A stretch of 6,106 nt of DNA from Acidimicrobiia bacterium (GCA_009927565.1 RFMT01000128.1:1-6106); one strand, 5' to 3'. Numbered from the stretch's first letter, positions 1 to 6,098 are shown. Numbers and translations: made by a program. The notes: generated by a model from the sequence alone, not told the origin.

Positions 1-1
1 T

Positions 2-166
2 CGCATCGCCTATGCACGTCAGTTTTTCAACGATGCAGTTCTGACTTACAACAATGCTGTGCATTCGTTTCCAAGTGTTATCTTCGCGTCGATTTTCAAG
101 TTCAAAGAGAGCGAATTCTTTGAGGCTACTGATGCTGAAAAAGTCGCGCCGAAAGTGCAGTTCTAG
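2..166 (+). CDS. lemA: LemA family protein, C-terminal end (5' truncated by window edge)
   Basis: The frame opening at base 2 encodes the last 54 residues of a protein and ends at TAG 164-166. The visible stretch reads RIAYARQFFNDAVLTYNNAV, then HSFPSVIFASIFKFKESEFFEA. This matches the conserved C-terminal helix of LemA proteins (ARxFYNDAVxxYNxxIxxFP, then F..FFEA). LemA proteins have one N-terminal membrane helix followed by a helical bundle; that helix lies outside this window. Their biochemical role is poorly defined. The gene is commonly found directly upstream of an HtpX-type M48 protease, as it is here, 14 bases before the next start. That association supports the call and suggests a shared envelope role, which is inference. 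The start and N-terminus cannot be assessed. Confidence 0.9.
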   Translation, partial: RIAYARQFFNDAVLTYNNAVHSFPSVIFASIFKFKESEFFEATDAEKVAPKVQF

Positions 167-180
167 ACTTTCTAGTTTTT

Positions 181-1086
181 ATGCACGACTTGATTTCTTC
201 AAACAAGCGACGATCAGTATTTTTGTTGTTGGGCTTCGTCGTATTGACGGTTGCGGCTGGTGCGGCGGCTGGGCAGGTATCGGGTAATCCAGTGTTCGGT
301 ACTGCGATCGCTCTTGTCATCTCCGCAGTGATGGCGTTTACTTCGTATTGGAAATCAGATTCGATTGCATTGCGGGTTAGTCGTGCCAAGCCGGCCGACG
401 AGCAGGTTTACAAGCGACTGCACAATTTGGTCGAAGGTCTCTGCATCGCGGGTGGCTTGCCTAAGCCACGGGTTTATGTAATCGACGACCCAGCACCCAA
501 CGCCTTTGCGACAGGCCGCAACCCGAAACATGCTGCGATTGCCGTGACGAGTGGATTACTAGAGAAACTTGACCGAGTTGAGCTTGAAGGCGTATTAGCC
601 CACGAACTTTCGCACATCAAAAATTACGACATCTTGGTATCGACATTGGCTGTGACGCTCGTCGGTACGGTCGCCATCTTGACCGACTTGGCGATTCGCA
701 TGATGTGGTGGAATGGCGGGCGAGTGAGTCGCTCGTCAGATCGCCAGAACTCGAGCAACCCACTCGCGCTCGTTGGCTTTGTTTTGCTGATTATCGCCCC
801 GATAATCGCTCGCATCATGCAAGCAAGTGTGAGTCGTCGTCGTGAAACATTGGCAGATGTCTCTGCGTGTCAATTGACGAGATATCCGCCAGGTTTGATC
901 TCGGCTCTAGAAAAACTTCAGGCAGATAGCACAGTTACGCACTCAGCCAGTATGGCCACGGCCCATATGTGGATTGAGCAGCCGTTGTCGGGGGTGAATG
1001 ACGCAGGCAGGCTAGGTGGATTTCATAAACTATTTAATACCCATCCACCGCTCTCAGAGCGAATAGCACTCTTAAGGGAGATGTAA
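181..1086 (+). CDS. htpX: HtpX-family M48 membrane zinc metalloprotease
   Basis: This 301-residue protein is a probable integral-membrane zinc endopeptidase of family M48, of the kind implicated in quality control of membrane proteins. The zinc motif HELSH is at residues 141-145 (ligands H141 and H145, catalytic E142). The third ligand is probably E222 in RRRETLAD, with the conserved D226 four residues on. The C-terminal THPPLSERIALL (about 287-298) is the usual family ending. Hydrophobic segments lie at about 12-31, 36-56, 152-173 and 194-214, giving the typical pair of N-terminal helices and two helices between HELSH and the third ligand. Length is normal for HtpX (about 280-300). The ATG at 181 is the first good start after the lemA stop, but no Shine-Dalgarno sequence is visible in the T-rich 14-base gap. 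Translation may depend on coupling to lemA. The symbol is by family; orthology to E. coli HtpX is not proven. Confidence 0.93.
   Translation: MHDLISSNKRRSVFLLLGFVVLTVAAGAAAGQVSGNPVFGTAIALVISAVMAFTSYWKSDSIALRVSRAKPADEQVYKRLHNLVEGLCIAGGLPKPRVYVIDDPAPNAFATGRNPKHAAIAVTSGLLEKLDRVELEGVLAHELSHIKNYDILVSTLAVTLVGTVAILTDLAIRMMWWNGGRVSRSSDRQNSSNPLALVGFVLLIIAPIIARIMQASVSRRRETLADVSACQLTRYPPGLISALEKLQADSTVTHSASMATAHMWIEQPLSGVNDAGRLGGFHKLFNTHPPLSERIALLREM
1074..1080 (+). promoter_or_regulatory. Ribosome binding site of the DUF3048 lipoprotein gene
   Basis: AAGGGAG lies inside the last codons of the M48 protease gene, 8 bases before the ATG at 1089. It fixes that ATG as the start and implies translational coupling of the two genes, which are only 2 bases apart. 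Confidence 0.75.
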
Positions 1087-1088
1087 AA

Positions 1089-2156
1089 ATGCGTAGTCGT
1101 CAGATACAAACCTTTGTTGCAATTGTTGCAGCCGGCGTAATGGTCGCAAGTTGCAGTGGCTCAACTGATTCTTCAAGTCCAGAGAGTGTCGAATCAACAG
1201 TTGCGAGTGTTGAAGACACCACCACCACGACGACAATTCCAATCGTGAGGGCCCCGTTGACGGGTGCGCAAGCGCCAGATGAAACAGTCATTGGTCGACC
1301 AGCGATGGTGGTAAAAATTGATAACCATCCAAAAGCACGGCCACAATGGGGTTTGAATCAAGCCGATATTGTCTTCGAAGAAAACGTTGAGCAGTTGACT
1401 CGTTTCGCCGCAGTGTTTCAATCACAAGGCAGCGACCCTGTTGGTCCTATTCGCAGTGGTCGGTTACAAGACATTGATCTGCTGGCATCTCTAAATGGTC
1501 CGTTGTTCGTTTGGAGTGGTGGCAACGCAAAAGTGACCTCTGAAATCAGAAAGTCGACGATGATCGACCTAAGTCATTCGGCAGCAAACGAGGCTGGAGG
1601 TTTTAGACGCGAGTCGAGTCGTGTGGCTCCACATAACTTGGTCGCCGAGACCTCGAAATTGTGGACACTCGCGCCCGCCGACGCCAAACCACCCGTGCCA
1701 CAGTTCGAATATCGCGCTGACGGCGAAACCGTGCCTGCGGATGCAAAGCCAGCCGGCGCGGTAAAAATTTCTATGGATGGTGTTGATGTGATGTGGGAGT
1801 GGAGCCCAGAAAACTTGACATTCGTTCGTTCACAAGACGACAAACCCCACGTTGACATGGAAGATGTTCGAGTGAATGCGCCGAATGTCATAGTGATGTC
1901 AGTCGTCTACGGCAAATCAGGTTCGAGTCCGGTTGCCAAAACGATTGGTAGCGGTGAAGTCTGGGTATACACGGCAGGTGCCTTGGTTCAAGGTTCATGG
2001 GAGCGAACAGATCCGCTCAAGCCATATGTGTTTAAAGACACAAAGGGTGCAGTAATCAAACTCACACCTGGTCGAACTTGGGTAGAAGTAATTCGAGCGA
2101 AATCGGCGGTTCACGTTCCTGAAGGCATCGACACCGCCAGCGTTCCGTATCCATAA
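1089..2156 (+). CDS. DUF3048 domain-containing lipoprotein (YerB-like), function unknown
   Basis: This 355-residue protein is predicted to be exported and lipid-anchored. It starts with a short basic segment (MRSRQ), a hydrophobic stretch (about 8-20) and a lipobox-like VASC with the modifiable cysteine at 22. A Ser/Glu/Thr-rich linker follows (about 23-50), including a run of six threonines at 44-49. The first DUF3048 region runs from about 55 to 190, with RPAMVVKIDNHPKARPQWGLNQ (71-91 region), ADIVFEENVEQLTRFAAVFQ, and GPIRSGRLQDIDLL (119-132). The second region (about 205-340) ends in LTPGRTWVEVI (325-335), characteristic of the C-terminal part of the family. Length is normal. B. subtilis YerB is the best-known relative and has no firmly assigned enzymatic activity. 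The gene starts 2 bases after the M48 protease stop, so the pair is very probably co-expressed; any functional link is inference. PADAKP occurs twice (196-201 and 216-221), flanking the junction between the two regions. Confidence 0.9.
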   Translation: MRSRQIQTFVAIVAAGVMVASCSGSTDSSSPESVESTVASVEDTTTTTTIPIVRAPLTGAQAPDETVIGRPAMVVKIDNHPKARPQWGLNQADIVFEENVEQLTRFAAVFQSQGSDPVGPIRSGRLQDIDLLASLNGPLFVWSGGNAKVTSEIRKSTMIDLSHSAANEAGGFRRESSRVAPHNLVAETSKLWTLAPADAKPPVPQFEYRADGETVPADAKPAGAVKISMDGVDVMWEWSPENLTFVRSQDDKPHVDMEDVRVNAPNVIVMSVVYGKSGSSPVAKTIGSGEVWVYTAGALVQGSWERTDPLKPYVFKDTKGAVIKLTPGRTWVEVIRAKSAVHVPEGIDTASVPYP

Positions 2157-2159
2157 AAA

Positions 2160-2183
2160 CCCAAAAGAGAACCGAAGTTTGGG
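2160..2183. repeat. Short inverted repeat after the DUF3048 gene
   Basis: CCCAAA (2160-2165) and TTTGGG (2178-2183) are perfect 6-base arms around a 12-base spacer. On the + strand the second arm is followed by CTCGCTACG, with no T-run, so it is not a convincing terminator for the lipoprotein gene. Read on the - strand, the hairpin is followed by TTTTT (complement of 2155-2159), which resembles a weak intrinsic terminator, but no - strand gene is present to use it. A regulatory role is possible but unsupported. Confidence 0.3.
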
Positions 2184-2187
2184 CTCG

Positions 2188-2203
2188 CTACGATAAGTCG
2201 TAG
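2188..2203. promoter_or_regulatory. Perfect inverted repeat just upstream of pdxS (possible operator or leader hairpin)
   Basis: CTACGA (2188-2193), spacer TAAG, and TCGTAG (2198-2203) form perfect 6-base arms. The element ends 5 bases before the pdxS Shine-Dalgarno sequence. It includes TACGAT (2189-2194), which fits the loose TAnnnT actinobacterial -10 pattern and would place a transcript start near 2200. No convincing -35 hexamer is seen at the right distance. It could therefore be an operator over a promoter, a hairpin limiting ribosome access, or chance. Known pdxST regulators such as PdxR (a MocR/GntR-type protein) are usually encoded nearby, and none is encoded in this window. Confidence 0.35.
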
Positions 2204-2208
2204 TAGTT

Positions 2209-2214
2209 GAAAGG
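2209..2214 (+). promoter_or_regulatory. Ribosome binding site of pdxS (decides the start)
   Basis: GAAAGG stands 7 bases before the ATG at 2222. The in-frame TTG at 2207 would overlap this site and have none of its own, so ATG 2222 is the better start. Confidence 0.7.
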
Positions 2215-2221
2215 TTTATAT

Positions 2222-3130
2222 ATGGCCAAGCGCGAAAACGAAAATAAATCGGTCTCTTCGACTGGGTCAATGATCGTGAAGCGTGGCCTCGCAGAAATGC
2301 TCAAGGGCGGCGTAATCATGGACGTCGTCAACCCCGAGCAAGCCAAGATTGCCGAAGATGCTGGTGCGTGTGCGGTCATGGCGCTTGAACGTGTGCCAGC
2401 AGACATTCGTCGCGACGGTGGCGTAGCGCGAATGAGCGACCCAGAAATGATTACAGGTATTCAGGCCGTTTGTTCAATACCAGTTATGGCCAAGGCACGT
2501 ATCGGACATTTCGTCGAAGCACAAGTGCTTGAGTCGCTTGGCGTCGACTTTATTGATGAGAGCGAAGTATTAACCCCGGCTGATGAAACGCACCACATTG
2601 ACAAGTTGAAGTTCACTGCACCGTTTGTTTGTGGTGCAACAAATCTTGGTGAGGCATTGCGACGCATAAGTGAAGGCGCCGCGTTGATTCGCTCAAAAGG
2701 TGAAGCAGGCACCGGCAACATCGTCGAAGCAGTTCGCCACCTCCGTTCAATAATTGGTGACATTCGAAAGATCACGCAAGCAGACTCAGCCGAACTTTTT
2801 GACTGGGCCAAGAAACTGCAGGCACCGTTGCCGCTCGTGCAAGAAATTGCTGAGACTGGTTGGTTGCAGGTTCCATTGTTCTGCGCTGGCGGTATTGCGA
2901 CACCAAGCGACGCAGCTCTTGCAATGCAACTCGGAGCACAAGCTGTATTTGTTGGCTCGGGTATTTTCAAGAGCGATGACCCTGCGCCGCGAGCAAAAGC
3001 GATTGTCGAAGCTACTACTCATTTTCGTGATCCAGAGATCATCGCCAAGGTGAGTCGCAATCTGGGTGTGCCGATGACCGGCATTGGTATGGACAAGATT
3101 GAACAGCGATATGCGGAGCGTGGCTGGTGA
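2222..3130 (+). CDS. pdxS: PLP synthase subunit PdxS (pyridoxal 5'-phosphate synthase)
   Basis: This is the synthase subunit of the deoxyxylulose-5-phosphate-independent vitamin B6 pathway. It condenses ribose 5-phosphate, glyceraldehyde 3-phosphate and ammonia to PLP in the cytosol, as a dodecamer decorated with PdxT. The 302-residue protein is a TIM barrel closely matching PdxS along its whole length: RGLAEMLKGGVIMDVVN (21-37), VMALERVPADIR (52-63), VMAKARIGH (88-96), DESEVLTPADE (112-122), KGEAGTGNIVEAVRH (159-173), GGIATPSDAALAMQLGA (223-239), FVGSGIFKS (243-251) and the C-terminal ERGW. Aligned by eye with B. subtilis PdxS, D34, K91 (ribose phosphate Schiff base) and K159 (second catalytic lysine) are all present. 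The N-terminus is about 10 residues longer than in B. subtilis and polar. pdxT follows after 18 bases, the usual arrangement. Confidence 0.97.
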   Translation: MAKRENENKSVSSTGSMIVKRGLAEMLKGGVIMDVVNPEQAKIAEDAGACAVMALERVPADIRRDGGVARMSDPEMITGIQAVCSIPVMAKARIGHFVEAQVLESLGVDFIDESEVLTPADETHHIDKLKFTAPFVCGATNLGEALRRISEGAALIRSKGEAGTGNIVEAVRHLRSIIGDIRKITQADSAELFDWAKKLQAPLPLVQEIAETGWLQVPLFCAGGIATPSDAALAMQLGAQAVFVGSGIFKSDDPAPRAKAIVEATTHFRDPEIIAKVSRNLGVPMTGIGMDKIEQRYAERGW

Positions 3131-3137
3131 ACGATTC

Positions 3138-3141
3138 GAGG
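3138..3141 (+). promoter_or_regulatory. Ribosome binding site of pdxT (supports the GTG start)
   Basis: GAGG lies 7 bases before GTG 3149. The TGA of pdxS at 3128 is in the same frame as pdxT, so no start further upstream is possible. No other ATG, GTG or TTG occurs before the conserved GVLALQG motif. Confidence 0.55.
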
Positions 3142-3148
3142 CCTCCAG

Positions 3149-3745
3149 GTGGTTCGCGACTCACAATCTAAGTCGACGAAAGTTGTCGGTGTTTTAGCAC
3201 TCCAGGGTGCATTCAGCAGTCACACAAGAGTTCTTGACTCGATTGGTGTCTCGACACAAGAAGTAAGAACCCCACAAAATTTGGCATCGATAGACGCACT
3301 CGTGATGCCGGGTGGCGAGTCGACCACGATGTCGCAGTTGCTCGAGTCTTCTGAACTATTCGAGCCGATAAAGAAACTCATTCACGAAGGTCTGCCTGTT
3401 TTCGGCACCTGCGCCGGAATGATTCTGTTGGCCAACAAAATTATTGATGGTCGCGATGATCAAGTGTCATTTGGTGCAATCGAAATCGAAGTTCAGCGCA
3501 ATGCCTATGGACGGCAAATCGACAGCTTTGAAGCCGATATCAGCGTCGAAGTTTTTGAAAGTCCATTTCATGCGGTTTTTATTCGGGCACCGCGAATTGT
3601 CAAAGCTGATAAGGCAGTTGAGATTTTGGCCAAGTTCGGTGATGACATAGTTTTAGCCCAACAAAAGAATGTGCTGGTCGCTTCATTTCACCCAGAACTT
3701 TCGCCTGATAGGCGAATTCATGAGATGTTTGTAAAGGAGATATAA
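3149..3745 (+). CDS. pdxT: PLP synthase glutaminase subunit PdxT
   Basis: PdxT is the class I glutamine amidotransferase partner of PdxS. It hydrolyses glutamine and channels ammonia to the synthase. The 198-residue protein shows GVLALQGAFSSH (14-25), LVMPGGESTTM (51-61, the substrate-binding GGES loop), the nucleophile elbow VFGTCAGMILLA with catalytic C88, and ASFHPELS (178-185) carrying H181 and E183 of the triad. The short block QRNAYGRQIDSFE (116-128) is the family's R..FGRQ..SFE motif, with Tyr in place of the usual Phe. Length is near normal (about 190-200); the first 10 residues are a polar extension. The start is GTG. The stop is only 2 bases before yebC, so the two are likely on one transcript. 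Confidence 0.96.
   Translation: MVRDSQSKSTKVVGVLALQGAFSSHTRVLDSIGVSTQEVRTPQNLASIDALVMPGGESTTMSQLLESSELFEPIKKLIHEGLPVFGTCAGMILLANKIIDGRDDQVSFGAIEIEVQRNAYGRQIDSFEADISVEVFESPFHAVFIRAPRIVKADKAVEILAKFGDDIVLAQQKNVLVASFHPELSPDRRIHEMFVKEI
3733..3740 (+). promoter_or_regulatory. Strong ribosome binding site of yebC
   Basis: AAAGGAGA, 7 bases before ATG 3748, is the most complete Shine-Dalgarno sequence in the window. It lies within the last codons of pdxT and suggests high translation of yebC. Confidence 0.8.
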
Positions 3746-3747
3746 AA

Positions 3748-4494
3748 ATGTCGGGTCACTCTAAATGGGCAACAATCAAGCACAAGAAGGCGGCGATCGA
3801 TAAAGTTCGCGGCAAGACTTTCGCAAAGTTGGCGCGTCTGCTCGAAGTTGCTGCGCGCGAGGGTGGAGGTGATGTTGCCACGAATGCTTCACTGCGCACG
3901 GTTGTCGCAAAGGCAAAGGCTGCATCGATGACCAACGACGCAATCGACCGCGCAATTAAACGCGGCATGGGCGAAACCGATGGCAAAGCATATGAATCAG
4001 TTACTTATGAGGCTTATGCGCCTGGTGGTGTGGCGATGTTGATCGATATTTTGACTGACAATCGCAATCGCACTGCGGCAGATGTTCGCATCATTTTTTC
4101 GAAGCAAGGCGGCTCGATGGCTGCACCAGGTTCCGTTGGTTGGCAATTTTCTCGCAAGGGTGTGATTCTGGTGCCAAGATCAGCGAGTGAAGAAGAGTTA
4201 ATGACGATTGGTCTAGATCACGGACTCGAAGACATCACGGCAGAAGAAGAGATGTGGCATGTCACTTGCGACCCTAGTCAGGTTTATGAGCTCAAAGCCG
4301 CACTTGAGTCTGCAAAGATCGCAGTGAACTCGGCAACTACGACAATGCTGTCGGCCAATACGGTCACGATTAATGACCCCGATGAAGCGAAAGCAATTTT
4401 AAAAATCATGAACGAACTCGATGACAATGATGACGTACAAGACGTATTTGCAAATTTTGATATTTCCGAGTCGCTAATGCAGGAAGTAGGTTAA
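3748..4494 (+). CDS. yebC: YebC/TACO1 family protein (YebC1 type)
   Basis: This 248-residue protein matches the YebC/TACO1 family from end to end. It has MSGHSKWATIKHKKAAID (1-18), RGKTFAKLAR (21-30), AAREGGGD (35-42), NASLRTVVAKAKAASM (46-61), YEAYAPGGVAMLI (87-99), LTDNRNRTAADVR (102-114), FSKQGGSM (117-124), GSVGWQF (128-134), and the C-terminal block ending LDDNDDVQDVFANFDIS (224-240). Family members were long annotated as transcriptional regulators. Mitochondrial TACO1, and more recent work on bacterial members, point to a ribosome-associated role in translating proline-rich stretches. YebC is frequently encoded just upstream of ruvC, as in E. coli, and the same neighbourhood is seen here with bcp inserted. 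The start is certain: a strong ribosome binding site precedes the universally conserved MSGHSKW. Confidence 0.96.
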   Translation: MSGHSKWATIKHKKAAIDKVRGKTFAKLARLLEVAAREGGGDVATNASLRTVVAKAKAASMTNDAIDRAIKRGMGETDGKAYESVTYEAYAPGGVAMLIDILTDNRNRTAADVRIIFSKQGGSMAAPGSVGWQFSRKGVILVPRSASEEELMTIGLDHGLEDITAEEEMWHVTCDPSQVYELKAALESAKIAVNSATTTMLSANTVTINDPDEAKAILKIMNELDDNDDVQDVFANFDISESLMQEVG

Positions 4495-4497
4495 ACC

Positions 4498-4959
4498 ATG
4501 GTGGCGTCAAAACCCGTTGATGTCGGCGATCTTGCGCCAGACTTCACATTGCCGGGCACATCAAACAAGAAATATTCGTTGTCACAATTTCGCGGACAAA
4601 CTGTCGTCCTTGTTTTCTACCCAGGTGATGACACTTTGGTTTGCACCAAACAGTTGTGCGCCTACAACAACGAACTGAATCAATTCGCAAGTGTGAACGC
4701 GCAAATTTTGGCGATATCGGCACAAGACATTGCCAGTCATGAGGCGTTCAGTGCTAAGCACGGATATCAGTTTCCGCTTCTTTCAGATACAGAAAAAACT
4801 GTTGCAAGTCTCTACTCGGTAGTGGGGCTTTTGGGTCTGCCGCGGCGAAGTGTTTTCGTCGTCGACGCCAAAGGCGTCATTAAATATGCTCATCGCGCAG
4901 TGCTCGGAGTGACCTTTAGACCGGTGAGCGAGCTAATTGAGGCAGTCGCCAAAGCCTAG
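4498..4959 (+). CDS. bcp: Bcp-type thiol peroxiredoxin
   Basis: This 153-residue thioredoxin-fold peroxiredoxin reduces hydrogen and organic peroxides in the cytosol using thiol reductant. The N-terminal DLAPDFTLPGTSNKKYSLSQFRGQTVVLVFYPGDD (11-45 region) is typical of Bcp/PrxQ. The active site PxxxTxxC is intact (P42, T46, peroxidatic C49). C54, five residues later, is at the position of the Bcp resolving cysteine. FPLLSD (92-97) and RRSVFVVDAKGVI (116-128, with the conserved active-site Arg) follow. Several positions around C49 differ from the usual TPGCTxExCxFRD: it reads TLVCTKQLCAYNN, so Pro-Gly is Leu-Val, Glu is Gln and FRD is YNN. The symbol is assigned by family. The ATG lies 3 bases after the yebC stop, with GTAGG (4486-4490) 7 bases upstream of it; a GTG immediately after the ATG is an alternative start. 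A perfect 6-base inverted repeat at 4864-4878 is inside the gene and probably incidental. Confidence 0.9.
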   Translation: MVASKPVDVGDLAPDFTLPGTSNKKYSLSQFRGQTVVLVFYPGDDTLVCTKQLCAYNNELNQFASVNAQILAISAQDIASHEAFSAKHGYQFPLLSDTEKTVASLYSVVGLLGLPRRSVFVVDAKGVIKYAHRAVLGVTFRPVSELIEAVAKA

Positions 4960-4971
4960 ATTGGCATCTAC

Positions 4972-4977
4972 TAAGAT
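4972..4977 (+). promoter_or_regulatory. Candidate -10 element for a leaderless ruvC transcript
   Basis: TAAGAT fits the TAnnnT actinobacterial -10 pattern and ends 6 bases before the ruvC ATG. That would put the transcript start exactly at the A of the start codon. No clear Shine-Dalgarno sequence is present before ruvC, which is consistent with leaderless translation. No recognisable -35 hexamer is seen about 17 bases upstream (4949-4954), so support is partial. Confidence 0.35.
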
Positions 4978-4983
4978 GAACAT

Positions 4984-5514
4984 ATGTTCGCCCCCTGTGC
5001 AAGCATTGTTCTGGGTATTGATCCTGGTTTAACTCGTTGCGGTTACGCAGTTTTGGGTGTTTCCGGAAACACCGATATTTCAATGACTGCGCTCGGGGTT
5101 TTGCGTACGAGTCCCGAAAAAGATTTACCGAATCGTCTTGCTGAGATCGCCCGTGAAATTGAAGAACTACTCGACGAGTATCAACCATCTGCTGTGGCAG
5201 TCGAGCGTATATTTTTTCAGTCGAATGTGCGCACGGCGATGAGTGTTGGACAAGTTAGCGGGTTGGTCTTGAGTGCCGCAGCCAGACGCGGCGTTGACGT
5301 TGTTCAATATTCGCCCAATCAAGTGAAGCTCGCGATAACAGGTTGGGGTAGTGCCGACAAAGCACAGGTTCAAAAGATGGTCAAACAACGACTGAAGTTG
5401 AATTCGATCCCGAAACCTGCAGATGCTGCGGATGCTGCCGCGATTGCGCTTTGCCACATTGCGTCAAGTCCGTTATCTGCAAAAATTGTCGCGTCGAAGA
5501 TGGGTTTGACGTGA
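4984..5514 (+). CDS. ruvC: Holliday junction resolvase RuvC
   Basis: RuvC is the endonuclease subunit of the RuvABC resolvasome; as a dimer it makes paired nicks in Holliday junctions in the presence of a divalent metal. The 176-residue protein has an RNase H-like fold with the four acidic catalytic residues visible: D13 in VLGIDPGLTRCGYAV (9-23), E74 in VAVERIFFQSN (71-81), and D147 and D150 in PADAADAAAIALCH (145-158). H158 is also conserved. The block NVRTAMSVGQVSGLVL (81-96) and QYSPNQVKLAITGWGSADKAQVQ (108-130) are standard. Length is normal (about 160-180). ATG 4984 is the only ATG/GTG/TTG start before the DPG motif, yet it lacks a good ribosome binding site. The gap after bcp is 24 bases. 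The 3' end overlaps ruvA by 4 bases. Confidence 0.96.
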   Translation: MFAPCASIVLGIDPGLTRCGYAVLGVSGNTDISMTALGVLRTSPEKDLPNRLAEIAREIEELLDEYQPSAVAVERIFFQSNVRTAMSVGQVSGLVLSAAARRGVDVVQYSPNQVKLAITGWGSADKAQVQKMVKQRLKLNSIPKPADAADAAAIALCHIASSPLSAKIVASKMGLT

Positions 5515-6098
5515 TTGGCTCGTTACGTGGGGTCGTTCTAGAGCGCACCAGCGACTCGACAGTTTTACTTGAAGTTGGCGGTGTTGGCTATTTGGTTCAC
5601 GTCACTCCACGCACACTTGGTGAACTTGAACCAACATCAAATGCTTTTTTGTACATACACCACCATGTGCGCGAAGATGCACAAACGCTTTATGGGTTTC
5701 TCGATCGCGACGAGCGCAAATGCTTTGAAGTTTTAGTTGGCACACATGGTGTTGGGCCGACGATGGCGATGGCGGTCTTGGCAACCCATTCACCTCGTGC
5801 GTTGGTTGACATTGTTGCCGGTGCAGATATGGCTGCATTGACTCTTGTGTCTGGTGTTGGCAAGAAAACTGCAGAGCGTCTGTTGATTGAGCTCAAGAAT
5901 CGTTTGCATTTGAACATTCTTGAGTCGTCCAACCAGGTTGGTGGTTCGTCAAGCGTCGGAGATGTGCGTGACGCGTTGGCGGGTCTGGGTTATTCGGCAG
6001 AAGAGATTAGAGACGTATTGCGCGAAATCAATGTCGGCACCGATTCAGAACTAATGTTGCGTGAAGCGTTGAACATGTTGGGGGCGCGTCGTGCGTGA
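5511..6098 (+). CDS. ruvA: Holliday junction DNA helicase subunit RuvA
   Basis: RuvA binds the four-way junction as a tetramer and loads the RuvB motor for branch migration. The start is the GTG in the GTGA overlap with the ruvC stop, giving 195 residues beginning VIGSLRGVVLE, the usual N-terminus. An ATG 60 bases upstream in frame would add 20 unrelated residues inside ruvC and is unlikely. Domain I (about 1-62) is an OB fold with GGVGYLVHV (23-31) and HHVREDAQTLYGF (51-63), whose E55 and D56 match the acidic pin of E. coli RuvA. Domain II (about 65-135) carries two helix-hairpin-helix motifs, VGTHGVGPTMAMAVL (76-90) and LVSGVGKKTAERLLIELK (112-129). After a Ser/Gly linker (about 138-150), domain III (about 151-192, DALAGLGYSAEEI) is the RuvB-binding part. 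Confidence 0.96.
   Translation: MIGSLRGVVLERTSDSTVLLEVGGVGYLVHVTPRTLGELEPTSNAFLYIHHHVREDAQTLYGFLDRDERKCFEVLVGTHGVGPTMAMAVLATHSPRALVDIVAGADMAALTLVSGVGKKTAERLLIELKNRLHLNILESSNQVGGSSSVGDVRDALAGLGYSAEEIRDVLREINVGTDSELMLREALNMLGARRA

Noticed and set aside
126..389. Open frame on the - strand and an overlapping + frame at 54-287
   Set aside because: Both overlap the lemA end and the M48 protease, which have clear family motifs. Their translations show no recognisable motif.
1218..1235. ACC/ACG run encoding six threonines in the DUF3048 lipoprotein, considered as a microsatellite
   Set aside because: It is short, with mixed codons, and lies in the low-complexity linker expected after a lipoprotein signal. 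No evidence of phase variation.
2155..2183. Possible - strand intrinsic terminator (hairpin followed by TTTTT)
   Set aside because: No convincing - strand gene reads toward it. All - strand open frames here are shadows of the + strand genes, and the stem is only 6 base pairs.
2461..2970. 169-codon open frame on the - strand inside pdxS
   Set aside because: It is antisense to the highly conserved PdxS sequence and its composition (Ser/Ala/Pro/Asn-rich) is that of a reverse-strand shadow.
4864..4878. Perfect inverted repeat GACGCC-AAA-GGCGTC
   Set aside because: It lies inside bcp, in codons for the conserved VDAKGV turn, and is not followed by a T-run. The 3-base loop and conserved coding context make chance the simplest explanation.
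5451..5510. Upstream ATG extension of ruvA (20 extra residues)
   Set aside because: The extra residues fall within ruvC and match nothing in RuvA. GTG 5511 gives the family-typical N-terminus and length.
724..5930. Apparent excess of GAGTCG (about nine + strand copies by hand count)
   Set aside because: The copies are in coding sequence, in several reading frames, and irregularly spaced. Without a genome-wide count, codon preference for TCG and local composition explain them as well as a chromosome-organising motif would.
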